A stretch of 64,000 nt of DNA. Source: Paenibacillus endophyticus. Its GTDB lineage: Bacteria; Bacillota; Bacilli; Paenibacillales; Paenibacillaceae. Positions 1 to 9,736 of this stretch are shown piece after piece. The stretch lies in assembly GCF_014192395.1 (NCBI RefSeq), contig NZ_JACHXW010000013.1, positions 62,001 to 126,000 on the forward strand. Direction: 5' to 3'. Both the position numbers and the translations under genes were made by a program. Each line of letters begins with the position of its first letter. Position 1 is the first letter of the stretch. The notes below the pieces were generated by a model. That model was not told where the DNA came from. It worked only from the letters and a program-made list of their open reading frames with translations, and did not search any database.

Positions 1-1132
1 CCAGCAAATAATGCTGATAGTCGGGTACAGAAGCCTGCACGCGCGCGATTTCGTCAAAAAGCCCATCTATGACCTCCTCAAGCTCCTTCTCCGTTCCAAG
101 CTTCACCGCACTGATCAAGCTCCGCTCCTTCGATTCATCGAAAAGCAGCTTCTCCTGGACGCGTTTCTCCATATCGTCAATGCAAATAATCATATTGCTG
201 CCAAGTATCCGCCGATAGTCCAGCGCCACCATCGCTGCCTCATAGGCATATTTCAAGTTTCCGAGCTCTCTGGTGAACGTGCCAACTCCGATCATGACCG
301 GGAACCGTAAAAACCGTTCGATGCTTTGCAAGATTTCCTTCAAAGCGGTCTGCGTGTCCTCCATCATCTTCGCTTGATCGCCATGCGGACTTACCGTGAA
401 CAAGACGACTTGATCCTGATGGATAAATACTTTGCCGAGCTCATGCCTTGCCCATATTTCGCTCGCAATGTTGCTGACTGAGAACAGCTTCAGATCCAAA
501 TCCGTTGATGACGCCAAGGATACCGAAGGCTTGGCGCCATTTTGTTCCGTCGTCTCGTCAGAATGCTGCACCGAGATGATGGAAACCACATAGCCCTCTC
601 CATCCAGCTGCATGCCATACTTCCTTGCTTTCGCCGCAATATCAAGATACGGCTGCTTTCGCGTAATCAATGAGGATAGAAACTTCTCCCGAACGATGGG
701 CAGGCTGGTGCGGTAGTGCTCCTCCAGCAGCTCGACATTGCTCCGCTGTTCGCGCTCCTCGTCCATCCGCCTCGCTACATCCACAACGGTTTCGGTTAGC
801 TGCCCCGCTGAGAACGGTTTCAAAACGTAAGCGTCCACCTGCAGATGAATCGCTTGCTTGGCATATTCAAACTCATCATGACCGGATAAAATAACGATTC
901 GCGTAATCGGATACGTCTTTCTAGCCCATTCCGACAGCTCGAGTCCGTTCATATAAGGCATACTGATATCGGTAATGAGCACATCCGGCTCCATTTTTTC
1001 GAATAACTCCATCGCTTCCTTGCCGTTCCCGGCCGTTCTGACCTCCGTGAAGCCGCAGCCTTCCCAATCAATCTCTACCATTAACCCTTCCGTCACTTCC
1101 GGCTCGTCGTCAACGAGCAGCAGCTTATACAT
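1..1132 (-). CDS. YesN-type AraC response regulator (partial)
   Basis: The reading frame begins at ATG 1132 and runs off the left edge, so the C-terminal part is missing. The first ~120 residues are a receiver domain: MYKLLLVDDEPEVTEG gives the acidic pocket, LITDISMPYMNG the phospho-acceptor Asp, and AYVLKPF the conserved Lys-Pro. About 250 residues of a helical middle region follow, as in YesN/AraC-type response regulators, whose DNA-binding AraC domain would lie beyond the edge. A strong ribosome site (AGGGGGAG, about 1136-1143) sets the start. Its sensor kinase is not in the window. YesN-type identity is inferred from the N-terminal architecture; the receiver call itself is secure. Confidence 0.85.
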   Translation of the reverse strand, partial: MYKLLLVDDEPEVTEGLMVEIDWEGCGFTEVRTAGNGKEAMELFEKMEPDVLITDISMPYMNGLELSEWARKTYPITRIVILSGHDEFEYAKQAIHLQVDAYVLKPFSAGQLTETVVDVARRMDEEREQRSNVELLEEHYRTSLPIVREKFLSSLITRKQPYLDIAAKARKYGMQLDGEGYVVSIISVQHSDETTEQNGAKPSVSLASSTDLDLKLFSVSNIASEIWARHELGKVFIHQDQVVLFTVSPHGDQAKMMEDTQTALKEILQSIERFLRFPVMIGVGTFTRELGNLKYAYEAAMVALDYRRILGSNMIICIDDMEKRVQEKLLFDESKERSLISAVKLGTEKELEEVIDGLFDEIARVQASVPDYQHYLL

Positions 1133-1316
1133 TTGGCTCCCCCTAAAAAGCTTGCTATGACCATGGCGCAGGCCTGCTGCCTGCATCCCGCCAATTCCCA
1201 TTTTGCCACAGATTTCATTATTGTACATACAGAAACCTTTGATCAAGGAATCCTTTGCTTTCTATTTCCTTATTATGCAAATACAATCAACTAAACATAC
1301 GAGTATCGTTGCACGA

Positions 1317-1356
1317 AGAAAAGACCGATACTCCTTCACACAGGATCATCGGTCTT
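1317..1356 (-). terminator. terminator after the lipoprotein gene
   Basis: A perfect 9-bp inverted repeat (AAGACCGAT at 1321-1329, ATCGGTCTT at 1348-1356) is followed on the minus strand by a T-rich tail. It lies about 30 bases past the stop of the minus-strand lipoprotein gene. Confidence 0.75.
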
Positions 1357-1383
1357 CTTGTATAGGCACGTCAACGAGTCACA

Positions 1384-1917
1384 TTAGATTTCTGTCCAAG
1401 TCACCGTCAACTGAACAATGTCTTCTTGAGGGGAAGCCAGCGGGCCGCCGATCATAGACCAGCTATGCTTTTTCTCGGTATTCATGCCTTGAATAATGAG
1501 ATTGTTATCATCAATGGTCTGGCCTGCCTCATCCAGGTTCTGCGCATCAAAATAATCTTTGTACGTTTTGGCAACGGATTCCATGCTCTCTTTGGTTGAA
1601 AAGATGAGCAATACCGACTTTTTGCCATCGGTCTCCGAGGAATGCGCCGTCGTAATCTCCGCATCCTGCGGCAGCGGAAAATCCTTAGGCAAATACGCGG
1701 GTACCTTCTCCGCACCAGTCGTATCGTTTACACTCGTCTCGTTTCCGTTCACTGCGGGATCAGCGGTTTGGCCGACAGCATTATTGGTTGATGTATCTTG
1801 CACGTTTTCGCCATTTGGTTCGTTTGGATTATTTTCTGCTGCGGCATTGCCGCACGCCCCTAACGCCATGACCAGTGCGAATGACATTACCGTATGACTC
1901 CACATTTTCTTTTTCAA
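1384..1917 (-). CDS. small secreted lipoprotein of unknown function
   Basis: This 177-residue protein has a lipoprotein signal: a basic MKKK start, a hydrophobic stretch and the lipobox LGAC with Cys22. About 35 residues of Asn/Asp/Thr/Glu-rich low-complexity linker follow, then a compact ~115-residue C-terminal domain (YLPKDFPLPQDAEI ... VQLTVTWTEI). It is probably anchored on the outer face of the membrane. I do not recognise the domain. The gene stands alone with its own terminator just downstream. Confidence 0.8.
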   Translation of the reverse strand: MKKKMWSHTVMSFALVMALGACGNAAAENNPNEPNGENVQDTSTNNAVGQTADPAVNGNETSVNDTTGAEKVPAYLPKDFPLPQDAEITTAHSSETDGKKSVLLIFSTKESMESVAKTYKDYFDAQNLDEAGQTIDDNNLIIQGMNTEKKHSWSMIGGPLASPQEDIVQLTVTWTEI

Positions 1918-2327
<410 letters not shown>

Positions 2328-2340
<13 letters not shown>

Positions 2341-3368
2341 GGCTGAAGAATCTCGTGAAGAAATGCCTCTACAATTTGAGGGTCGAAATGATGACCGCTT
2401 TGGGCCTCAACCTCTGTAATCGCCTCAAGTGAGGTCCATGCTTTTTTATAAGGCCTTTCATGAGTGAGCGCGTCATAAAAATCGGCAAGTGCTACGATAC
2501 GCGCTTCAATGGGGATTTCTTCTCCCTTTAAACCTTGCGGATAACCCGTTCCATCCCATTTCTCATGATGCGATCTCGTAATGACCTCCGCCATCCTCAG
2601 CACATCGAAGGAGCTGCCTTCCAATATGCTTGCGCCGATCAAGGTATGCAGCTTCATTTGTTCGAATTCGTCATGCTCGAAGCGGCCAGGCTTCAACAGG
2701 ATATGGTCGGGTATGCCTATTTTCCCAATATCATGTAGTGGCGCGGCTCTTGCAATAAGCTCAACCTGCCATTCGGGCAGGCCTAAGCGGCTCGCGATGC
2801 GGCTGGACAATTGCCCTACCCGCTGCGTATGCATGCCTGTCATATCATCGCGGTACTCTGCGGCACGCCCGAACAGCTCCAGAATTTCCAGCTGGGCCTG
2901 CTGCAGCTGTTCCGTACGCTGCCTAACCCGCTCCTCCAGCAAAGCGTTGTGGGATTGGAGCTGTTTATGAAGCTCACGCGTTTTAAGTAAATTATTAATG
3001 CGCAGAATAACCTCTGTACGGTCATATGGCTTTGTCAGAAAATCATTCACGCCTGCCTGCAAGCCTTCTTGTCTTGCCTTCGGCGTGACGTCCGCAGTCA
3101 GCATCAGTACTGGCAAATAGTTGTCCTGCCCCGTCTGCTCCCGAATCAGCTTGAGCGCCTCGATGCCATCCATTCCCGGCATATGCAGATCCAGCAGAAT
3201 GATATCCGGATCCTTGTCCTTCAGCAGCTGCAGAACTTGATGCGGATCAACGGTACTGAATACATGTACGAAACCAGCCCTGCTGAGAATTCGTTCGAGC
3301 AAGCTGATATTATATTCCTGATCGTCTACAATTAAAATTTTGGCTTGGTTCGGAGCAGCTTGAGCCAC
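2328..3368 (-). CDS. HD-GYP response regulator (probable c-di-GMP phosphodiesterase)
   Basis: The 346-residue protein has a receiver domain (about 8-125; ILIVDDQEYN, LLDLHMPGMDG, FLTKPYD), a coiled-coil linker rich in Gln/Glu/Arg (about 135-165) and an HD-GYP domain (about 165-340). Both signature motifs are intact: HDIGKIGIPD for metal binding, and HHEKWDGTGYP followed by a Gly-Glu-Ile-Pro. Such proteins hydrolyse cyclic di-GMP when the receiver is phosphorylated. The start is a GTG at 3366-3368 with GGAGG about 9 bases upstream. It is the last gene of the operon that begins near 9277, 13 bases after the single receiver gene. The C-terminus (QPQQQ) is encoded by the CAG end of a microsatellite, so its length may vary between strains. 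Confidence 0.93.
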
Positions 3369-3381
3369 GTTCGTCCTCCGT

Positions 3382-3759
3382 TCAGTTGATGCTCTCAGTA
3401 GTCAATAGATGATTCATTTTATTAAGCAATCGATCCAGCACGACCGGCTTCGTATCGAAGTCATCGCAGCCTGCTTGATAGGCTTTCTCGTCATCTCCGG
3501 CCATCGCATGCGCTGTCAGTGCAATAACGGGTATGGCCTTCAACTCCTCCGAGCTTTTGAGAAACCGCGTAGCTTCCCAACCATCCATGACTGGCAAGCT
3601 CATATCCATCAGCACAAGGTCGGGACGTTCAGACTCGGCTAGCTCAACGCCCTGCTGACCATCGTTAGCCGTAATAACCACAAATCCTTTGCGAGTCAAT
3701 CTCCGACTCAGCATATCCCGGTTCATTTCGTTATCCTCTACCAGTAATATCTTGTACAT
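3382..3759 (-). CDS. single-domain response regulator (CheY/DivK type)
   Basis: This is a lone receiver of 125 residues with all key positions: LLVEDNE (acidic pair), LVLMDMSLPVMDGWE (phospho-acceptor Asp), IALTAH (Thr) and FDTKPV (Lys). There is no output domain, so it probably relays phosphate or acts by protein contact. I place the start at ATG 3759, which has AAAGGAGGA at good spacing, rather than at an upstream in-frame ATG without one. Its first 29 bases overlap the end of the PAS hybrid kinase gene in another frame, which suggests translational coupling. Thirteen bases separate it from the HD-GYP gene, a plausible partner. Confidence 0.9.
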   Translation of the reverse strand: MYKILLVEDNEMNRDMLSRRLTRKGFVVITANDGQQGVELAESERPDLVLMDMSLPVMDGWEATRFLKSSEELKAIPVIALTAHAMAGDDEKAYQAGCDDFDTKPVVLDRLLNKMNHLLTTESIN

Positions 3760-5809
3760 AAAGCGGTCCTCCTTTCGCTGGCTTGTGCTTATTGCTTTGC
3801 CTATCATCCGGCGCTTTGTTCTCCTCCGTCAAGAGTATGACTGGAACCCGGCTCCACTTGTCATGCTTTCTCCATTCTTCTATGAAAGCAAGCCCATCCA
3901 TTCCCGGCATCATTAAATCAAGCACAATTAGCGAAGGCTTTACCCTCCCCATACAAGCCAGCGCAATGACACCGTTCCGCGCTTCGCATACGTTATAGCC
4001 TTCCATGCGAAGCAGCCTCGCAGCTTGCTCGTTTGCCGACTTATCATCCTCAATAACCAGCACGGTATGCTCCGCGCGGTTCACAGCAAATTGGTCCATA
4101 ACGGCGATTAACGACTCTCTCAGAATCGGTTCTACCAGGAACTCAGCCGCACCAAGCGTACGGCTAGACTGTATGTCCTCACCCAAGGAGCGGTTGACAT
4201 CGGGAATGGCCGCCAGCTCGGAATTTCGCTTCAGCGCCAGCGCCTGTAAAGCTTCGGTCTCCTCATCGAACACCTCCACAGCGCCCGCGTCGGGAGGTGA
4301 ACTGGGAAGCCAGCAAGTGAAGGTCGTACCTAAGCCAAATTCGCTCTCTACGCTTATATCTCCGCCCATGATTTGACTAAAGCGCTGGCTGATCGCAAGC
4401 CCCAGGCCGGTACCTCCATATTTCCTCGTCGTTGAAGCATCCGCCTGCGTAAAGGGTTGAAACAGCTTCTCCAGCTGATCCGGCGTCATCCCGATTCCCG
4501 TATCTCTTATACGGAAGGCGAAACCGAAACGGTTTCCTCTAGCCTCCTTATATATATCGAAAGCAATGGAGCCTGCTTCGGTAAATTTATTGGCGTTACT
4601 TAGCAAATTAATGAGAATTTGCCGAAGCTTAGTCACATCGGAGGTGAATTCTCCGCCATCTCTGCAATCAGTTTGAAGCTTATTCCCCTTACTTTCGACC
4701 AACGGCCGAATCGTCGTCATCACGTCTTGAATCAAATCGGGCAAGCTGTATATCTCTAGATGCAGCTCCATCTTGCCTGCCTCAATCTTGGATATATCCA
4801 GAATATCATTGATTAAGGCGAGCAGGTGATTGCCTGCTTTGTTGATCTTGGCCAAGTCCTCTGCAAAAAAAGATTCCCCAAGCTCCTCTGCTTCCTCTTG
4901 AAGCATTTCGCTATAGCCGATAATCGCATTAAGCGGCGTACGCAGCTCATGACTCATATTCGCTAGAAACTGGCTTTTGATCATATTCGCTTTGATAGCT
5001 TCATCATGCGCTTTGGCAAGCTGCTTAGTCCGTTCGGCAAGTGCGGTCTCCGCTTTGACCCGATCCGTAATATCCGTTCGGATCGAAATAAATTGCCGCG
5101 GGCGGCGGTCATCATTAAGAAAAGGCACAATGGTTGTATGCATCCAGTATTCGCTGCCGTCCTTGGCCCGGTTCTTGACCTCGCCTTTCCACACCAGCCC
5201 TTGCTTAATCGTCTCCCACATCTCTTTGAAAAAGGATTTGGGATGATACCCTGAATTAATGATCCGATGTGTCTTGCCGATTAGCTCTGCGCGATCATAC
5301 ATTGAAATTTCGCAAAACTTTTCATTGATGTATGTGATGACGCCTTTATCATCAGTGATAGCCACGATAGATGAAGCGTCCAGCGCGTTTTCAATATCAT
5401 GCAAATTTTCCATGGTCTGAAGCAGTATATTCTCATTTTCCTTGCGAGACGTTATATCTGTGCCTATAGAAACATATTGGTAGACAAAACCTTGATCATT
5501 TACAATCGGCATGACCGTCATGCTTATCCAATACTCGGTGCCATCCTTGGCTCTGTTTTTCATTTCTCCTTTCCATACGAGCTTTTGGCTGATCGTTTCC
5601 CATAAGTCTTGGAAATAGGCAGCGGGATGATAGCCCGAATTTACCGTATGATGACTTTGTCCGATAATCTCATTGCGATCAAACTTGGAAATCTCGCAAA
5701 AATAATCATTCACATAGGTAATCATCCCATTGTCATTCGTAATCGAGATAATGGAGGATAGCTCCATTGCCGATAATGCATGCTTCACATCTTTAAGTTC
5801 CGTTAACAT
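3731..5809 (-). CDS. PAS-PAS hybrid sensor histidine kinase with eroded receivers
   Basis: The cytoplasmic 692-residue kinase has two closely similar PAS/PAC domains (about 10-125 and 140-255), a HisKA domain with the H-box FLANMSHELRTPLNAIIGY, and an HATPase domain (N box, GIGMTP, GGTGLGLAIS). The C-terminal part differs from its neighbour at 5875. Only the last ~30 residues of a first receiver remain (LGAAEFLVEPILRESLIAV). The second receiver has its Asp (IVLDLMMPGMDG) and Thr (LLT) but diverges before the conserved Lys-Pro and stops early. Both look like deletions relative to the paralogue. The start has GGAGA upstream. It is co-transcribed with the receiver gene it overlaps, a likely phosphate acceptor. 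Confidence 0.9.
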   Translation of the reverse strand: MLTELKDVKHALSAMELSSIISITNDNGMITYVNDYFCEISKFDRNEIIGQSHHTVNSGYHPAAYFQDLWETISQKLVWKGEMKNRAKDGTEYWISMTVMPIVNDQGFVYQYVSIGTDITSRKENENILLQTMENLHDIENALDASSIVAITDDKGVITYINEKFCEISMYDRAELIGKTHRIINSGYHPKSFFKEMWETIKQGLVWKGEVKNRAKDGSEYWMHTTIVPFLNDDRRPRQFISIRTDITDRVKAETALAERTKQLAKAHDEAIKANMIKSQFLANMSHELRTPLNAIIGYSEMLQEEAEELGESFFAEDLAKINKAGNHLLALINDILDISKIEAGKMELHLEIYSLPDLIQDVMTTIRPLVESKGNKLQTDCRDGGEFTSDVTKLRQILINLLSNANKFTEAGSIAFDIYKEARGNRFGFAFRIRDTGIGMTPDQLEKLFQPFTQADASTTRKYGGTGLGLAISQRFSQIMGGDISVESEFGLGTTFTCWLPSSPPDAGAVEVFDEETEALQALALKRNSELAAIPDVNRSLGEDIQSSRTLGAAEFLVEPILRESLIAVMDQFAVNRAEHTVLVIEDDKSANEQAARLLRMEGYNVCEARNGVIALACMGRVKPSLIVLDLMMPGMDGLAFIEEWRKHDKWSRVPVILLTEENKAPDDRQSNKHKPAKGGPLYVQDITGRG

Positions 5810-5874
5810 CTGCTTCTCCTATCCAGCTCATGCTGTCCAGTATGTAGTCAACTATTAAAGTCCAACATGCATGC

Positions 5875-8238
5875 CTAAGAAAGATAAGGCCTGATCTCTG
5901 CCAGCAAGGACTGCGGATTAAAGGCTCCTTTCTGGACGATATTTTTCACATATCCGCTTAGTTTCCGTTCATCTTCCGGCGTAATGCTCTTCGCCGTCAA
6001 GACAACAATCGGTATGCGCCTCCATGCCTCCTGCTTCCTGAGCTCTTCTATAAATTCAAAGCCATCCATCTCCGGCATCATCAAATCCAGCAATATTAAC
6101 GCGGGGGTTTCCTTCTCTACGCTTGCCAATGCAAGGATGCCGTTGCTGGCTTCCCTAACGGCATATCCTTCTTTTCGCAGCAGTCTTGCCACCAGCTCGC
6201 TTGCCGACATATCATCCTCTATGACTAGAATCGAGTGCTGCTCACGAATTGCAACGTACTTGTCCATAACGGTAAGCAGCTGCTCTCTCTGGACCGGCTT
6301 CATCAGAAACTCAGCGGCACCAAGCGTGTATCCCAGCTGCCTGTCGCTCGTCATGGACCAGACGACGACCGGAATTTCGGCCAGCTCCGGGTCGCTCTTT
6401 AGCGCGCCAAGCACGCTCCAGCCATCCATGCTCGGCATGAGTATATCCAAGCAAATTACTTTGGGCTTAAGCTTTTTGGCGAGCCGCAGCCCTTCCGGAC
6501 CGTTCTCGGCAAAAGCTAGCTTCCAGCCGGTTTTGGCGAGATAGCGCTGCATTAACTCACGGTTAAATGCTTCATCGTCAATGAGCAGGATACTAACATG
6601 CCCAGCCTCTTCCTGTGAAAACGAGGCGGCATCCTTAATCAGGGCTGGAATCGTTACAAGCGCATCAGAGGGAGAGCTTGGCAGCCAGCAGGTAAAGGTC
6701 GTTCCAACGCCGAATTCGCTCTCTACTTGAATATCCCCGCCCATAATCTGACTGAAGCGCTGACTGATCGCAAGCCCCAGCCCTGTTCCTCCATACTTTC
6801 GTGTCGTAGAAGCATCCGCCTGCGTAAAGGGCTGGAATAGCTTGGCAAGCTGAACGGACGTCATCCCGATTCCCGTATCCCGGACACGGAAAACATATCC
6901 AGACTGTCCGTCCCTTGCTTCCTTATATACGTCGAATGTAATTGAACCAGCCTCTGTAAACTTGTTGGCGTTGCTAAGCAAGTTGATCAGAATCTGACGC
7001 AGCTTAGTAACATCAGCCTGAATCTCTCCGTCTTCCTCGCATATCGTTTGAAGCTGATTGCCTTTCCCTTCGACTAAGGGACGGATCGTCGTCATAACAT
7101 CCTGAATTAATTCCGGTAGGCTGCTGCTCTCCAGATGCAGCTCCATCTTGCCGGCCTCGATCTTGGAAATGTCGAGAATATCGTTAATAAGAGCCAAAAG
7201 ATGGTTTCCTGCTTTGCTGATTTTGGATAAATCGTCTACGAATGTGGCCTCGCCAAGCTCTTCTGCCTCCTCTTGAAGCATTTCGCTATATCCGATAATA
7301 GCATTTAGCGGCGTGCGCAATTCGTGGCTCATGTTCGCTAGAAATTGGCTTTTGATCAGATTCGCTTGAATGGCCTCATCATGTGCCTTCGCAAGCTGCT
7401 CTGTCCGAACCGCTACCAGATCCTCCAGATGCTCATTTAACGCAACCAGCTCCTGATTCATCATATAAATCTCGTCCGACTTCTGCTGAAGCTCCGAATC
7501 CTTATACGCGAATTTTCGGGAGATATAAATGCCGATAATGGATAGGGCGAGCGTTACGAGCGTTCCTGTTGATATGTAATACGCAAGCCACTTCTGATTC
7601 AGCATTATGCCCGTGGACTGAGCCGATTCGTCCATGACATGGAATTGAGCCCCTGCCATTCCTGTATAATGCATGCCGGCAATCGCAGCACCCATTAACA
7701 GCGCCGCTCCCAGCTTCATCCATTCGCCGGCGCTCCCGGCAGCCTTTCGGAAATAAATAGCCAGCCAAAGCGCTGCTATCGACGCAGCAATGGCTATCAC
7801 AATAGACAGCGTAAAGTACAATGGGTCATATTCGATGTTGATCCGCATGGCAGCCATTCCGATGTAATGCATGGCCGATATGCCCGACGCCAGCAGCAGG
7901 CCGCCAAAAAACACATGCTTAAACCGAGGCTCTGGCCGTCCGATGATGATCAAAGCGATAAAGGAGCCGGCAATAGCCGCCAATACCGAAACGAATACGA
8001 TGCTCAAATCATAGCTGACCGGCTCAGGCAATGAGAATGCGAGCATCCCTACGAAATGCATCGACCATATTCCCATGCCCATAGCGATTGAGCCGAACAG
8101 AAGCCACCCCCATCGTTGTGCTCCTTTGGCTATGCTTAATCTCTCAACCATCACTAGTACGGTATAAGAGGCAACTACAGCAACGAGATAAGAAACGGCT
8201 ACCAATGTTGTATCATGCGATCCATGAAGATGATGCAT
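5875..8238 (-). CDS. MHYT-domain hybrid sensor histidine kinase with two receivers
   Basis: The N-terminal ~240 residues form a seven-helix MHYT sensor with three repeats of the motif: MHFVGM, MHYIGM and MHYTGM. MHYT domains are thought to bind copper and sense oxygen, CO or NO. Then come a coiled coil, HisKA (FLANMSHELRTPLNAIIGY), HATPase (GIGMT, GGTGLGLAIS) and two full receivers (CLDILMPSMDG with FLMKPV; LLDLMMPEMDG with IVVLTA). The second receiver ends NIVQKG, so its Lys region is atypical. I choose ATG 8238 (MHHLHGSHDT, 787 residues) because GAAAGGGGGG lies at good spacing; an upstream ATG at 8268 has no ribosome site. It is the second gene of the operon. Confidence 0.92.
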   Translation of the reverse strand: MHHLHGSHDTTLVAVSYLVAVVASYTVLVMVERLSIAKGAQRWGWLLFGSIAMGMGIWSMHFVGMLAFSLPEPVSYDLSIVFVSVLAAIAGSFIALIIIGRPEPRFKHVFFGGLLLASGISAMHYIGMAAMRINIEYDPLYFTLSIVIAIAASIAALWLAIYFRKAAGSAGEWMKLGAALLMGAAIAGMHYTGMAGAQFHVMDESAQSTGIMLNQKWLAYYISTGTLVTLALSIIGIYISRKFAYKDSELQQKSDEIYMMNQELVALNEHLEDLVAVRTEQLAKAHDEAIQANLIKSQFLANMSHELRTPLNAIIGYSEMLQEEAEELGEATFVDDLSKISKAGNHLLALINDILDISKIEAGKMELHLESSSLPELIQDVMTTIRPLVEGKGNQLQTICEEDGEIQADVTKLRQILINLLSNANKFTEAGSITFDVYKEARDGQSGYVFRVRDTGIGMTSVQLAKLFQPFTQADASTTRKYGGTGLGLAISQRFSQIMGGDIQVESEFGVGTTFTCWLPSSPSDALVTIPALIKDAASFSQEEAGHVSILLIDDEAFNRELMQRYLAKTGWKLAFAENGPEGLRLAKKLKPKVICLDILMPSMDGWSVLGALKSDPELAEIPVVVWSMTSDRQLGYTLGAAEFLMKPVQREQLLTVMDKYVAIREQHSILVIEDDMSASELVARLLRKEGYAVREASNGILALASVEKETPALILLDLMMPEMDGFEFIEELRKQEAWRRIPIVVLTAKSITPEDERKLSGYVKNIVQKGAFNPQSLLAEIRPYLS

Positions 8239-8275
8239 GGCGTACCCCCCTTTCGTGTAATTCTTCATTTTATGA

Positions 8276-9277
8276 TTAAGCGTGCAAACGCTGCTGCAGC
8301 GCTATTGATAATTGATTCAACTGCCTAATGGCTTGATCAACCTGCTCAGACTCTTCAATCTGGCGCTCGCAAGCTTCCGTGAGCTGTTCAAGCGAAGCCA
8401 TCCCTTCCTCGATCACGGCAGCAATATCTACCATTTCGGCGGTCACTCCCGATGCTCCATCCCTTACGCGGATCTTCATTTCCATGCTGTCGCTCGATGC
8501 TTGAACCGCATGATTAATTTTGCTGAGATTCGATTCGATTAATTCAATGGAATAAGCTTGATCGCCAAGACCGCCCGTCATTTCCTCACAGACAAAACGC
8601 ATCTGCTTGTTCGTATGAGCAGCTTGGTAGGAGGCGCGCAGAACCGTGTCCGAAGTATTGCCGATTTGCTTGGTAAGCCCCTGAAGCTCCACGAGCAATT
8701 GATTCAACCTTTCTTCCTTTTCTCTTTTCTCATTCTCAAGCCGCTCGGTAATAGCCTGCTTGGATCGAATTTGCCAAATCTTCGCGCCCGAAATAGCGGT
8801 TAAAAAGGCTATATGTATGAACGCTTTGGAGGCCTCATATTCCGCGGATCCGAGCAAAATCTCAGAAAAAAAGAAATAGCCTGCAGCATGCTGCATCGTA
8901 AAAATAAAATTCGTCAGAAGAACTAGCCGGATATCATCATAAGAAGCAATCATGGCAATCACGATAAAAACAGAAAAGTAGTAGGCAGAGTGCCCGCCGC
9001 TCCCGCTAATCATTGAAATGCTCGAAAACGATAACGTTAACGTATGCAGCCATCGCAACAGCACATGATCCTTTTTTATTAAGAACACGGAGTACGCCAG
9101 CATGAAGCTTATAAAAGGCAAGATTATCAGAATAGCCTCGCCCATAGAGTGTTGCGTGAGTATTCCGTGCATATCCTGCCAGGGATACATCATTCGTGTT
9201 GTCGGGAATATGATCACGCTCAACAAAACGGCTGCAGCCGAAAACCATAGCATGAAGCTGTTCTTCCTATCTAACAT
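8276..9277 (-). CDS. membrane protein with MCP-like coiled-coil tail lacking the signalling tip
   Basis: The 333-residue protein has about six membrane helices in its first ~175 residues, then a long coiled coil. The tail resembles the flank of a methyl-accepting chemotaxis signalling domain (TSDTVLRASYQ, VIEEGMASLEQL) but lacks the conserved hairpin tip with its NLLALNAAIEAA-type motif. It therefore probably cannot dock CheA/CheW in the usual way. The tip motif is intact in the PAS-MCP at 14692-15621, which makes the absence notable. A good ribosome site (GGAGGG) precedes the ATG. It is the first gene of the signalling operon, 37 bases before the MHYT kinase start. Confidence 0.78.
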   Translation of the reverse strand: MLDRKNSFMLWFSAAAVLLSVIIFPTTRMMYPWQDMHGILTQHSMGEAILIILPFISFMLAYSVFLIKKDHVLLRWLHTLTLSFSSISMISGSGGHSAYYFSVFIVIAMIASYDDIRLVLLTNFIFTMQHAAGYFFFSEILLGSAEYEASKAFIHIAFLTAISGAKIWQIRSKQAITERLENEKREKEERLNQLLVELQGLTKQIGNTSDTVLRASYQAAHTNKQMRFVCEEMTGGLGDQAYSIELIESNLSKINHAVQASSDSMEMKIRVRDGASGVTAEMVDIAAVIEEGMASLEQLTEACERQIEESEQVDQAIRQLNQLSIALQQRLHA

Positions 9278-9431
9278 GAACCAGGCACCCTCCTAAATGG
9301 ATTCAATATCTATCTTCGCTTTCTGATTGTACAACCATTTGCTGAAACAATTCTGAAACTGCTTGTCCTACGGCAAAAAGCCAATCTCAGCTGGGATGGC
9401 AATGCTGTATTTCATGAACTGCAAATAGTAT

Positions 9432-9599
9432 TTAAATAGGGATTCCCTCTGCCTGCAATAGCTTTCTGATCTGATAGATGGCCGTATACAGCTGGGTTAT
9501 CCCGCGTATGCGTAATCGAGCCCGCACCAATCGCTTATAGAAGATATTATATCGTATTTCAACGATGTTGATCGCACTCTTTTCACCGTCTGCAAGCAA
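9432..9599 (-). CDS. possible small basic protein (55 residues)
   Basis: A minus-strand frame open for about 70 codons ends at 9432. It has no ATG; the best start is a TTG at 9597-9599 with AAGGGG rather far upstream. The product would be basic and helical, rich in Arg, Ile and Tyr (IRYNIFYKRL, ARLRIRGITQ, IYQIRKLLQ). The composition looks protein-like rather than random, but I know no family. It may be a short gene or the tail of a lost one. It lies in the 460-base gap between the signalling operon and the SET gene. Confidence 0.3.
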   Translation of the reverse strand: MLADGEKSAINIVEIRYNIFYKRLVRARLRIRGITQLYTAIYQIRKLLQAEGIPI

Positions 9600-9736
9600 T
9601 AAAGGTCTAGTTTTCCCCTTATGAATCTCCCTTGTTGCTGGCTATTTCTTCGTTATCTTGTTATATTACCTTAGGTGAGTCCGAATCTTCTTTTTGATGA
9701 GAGCTCCTTAGACTATAGAACGCGCAGGTGACGAAC

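Noticed and set aside
5984..6544. 186-codon frame opposite the MHYT kinase
   Set aside because: Mirror of the receiver-domain coding sequence, Ser-rich, without a plausible start.
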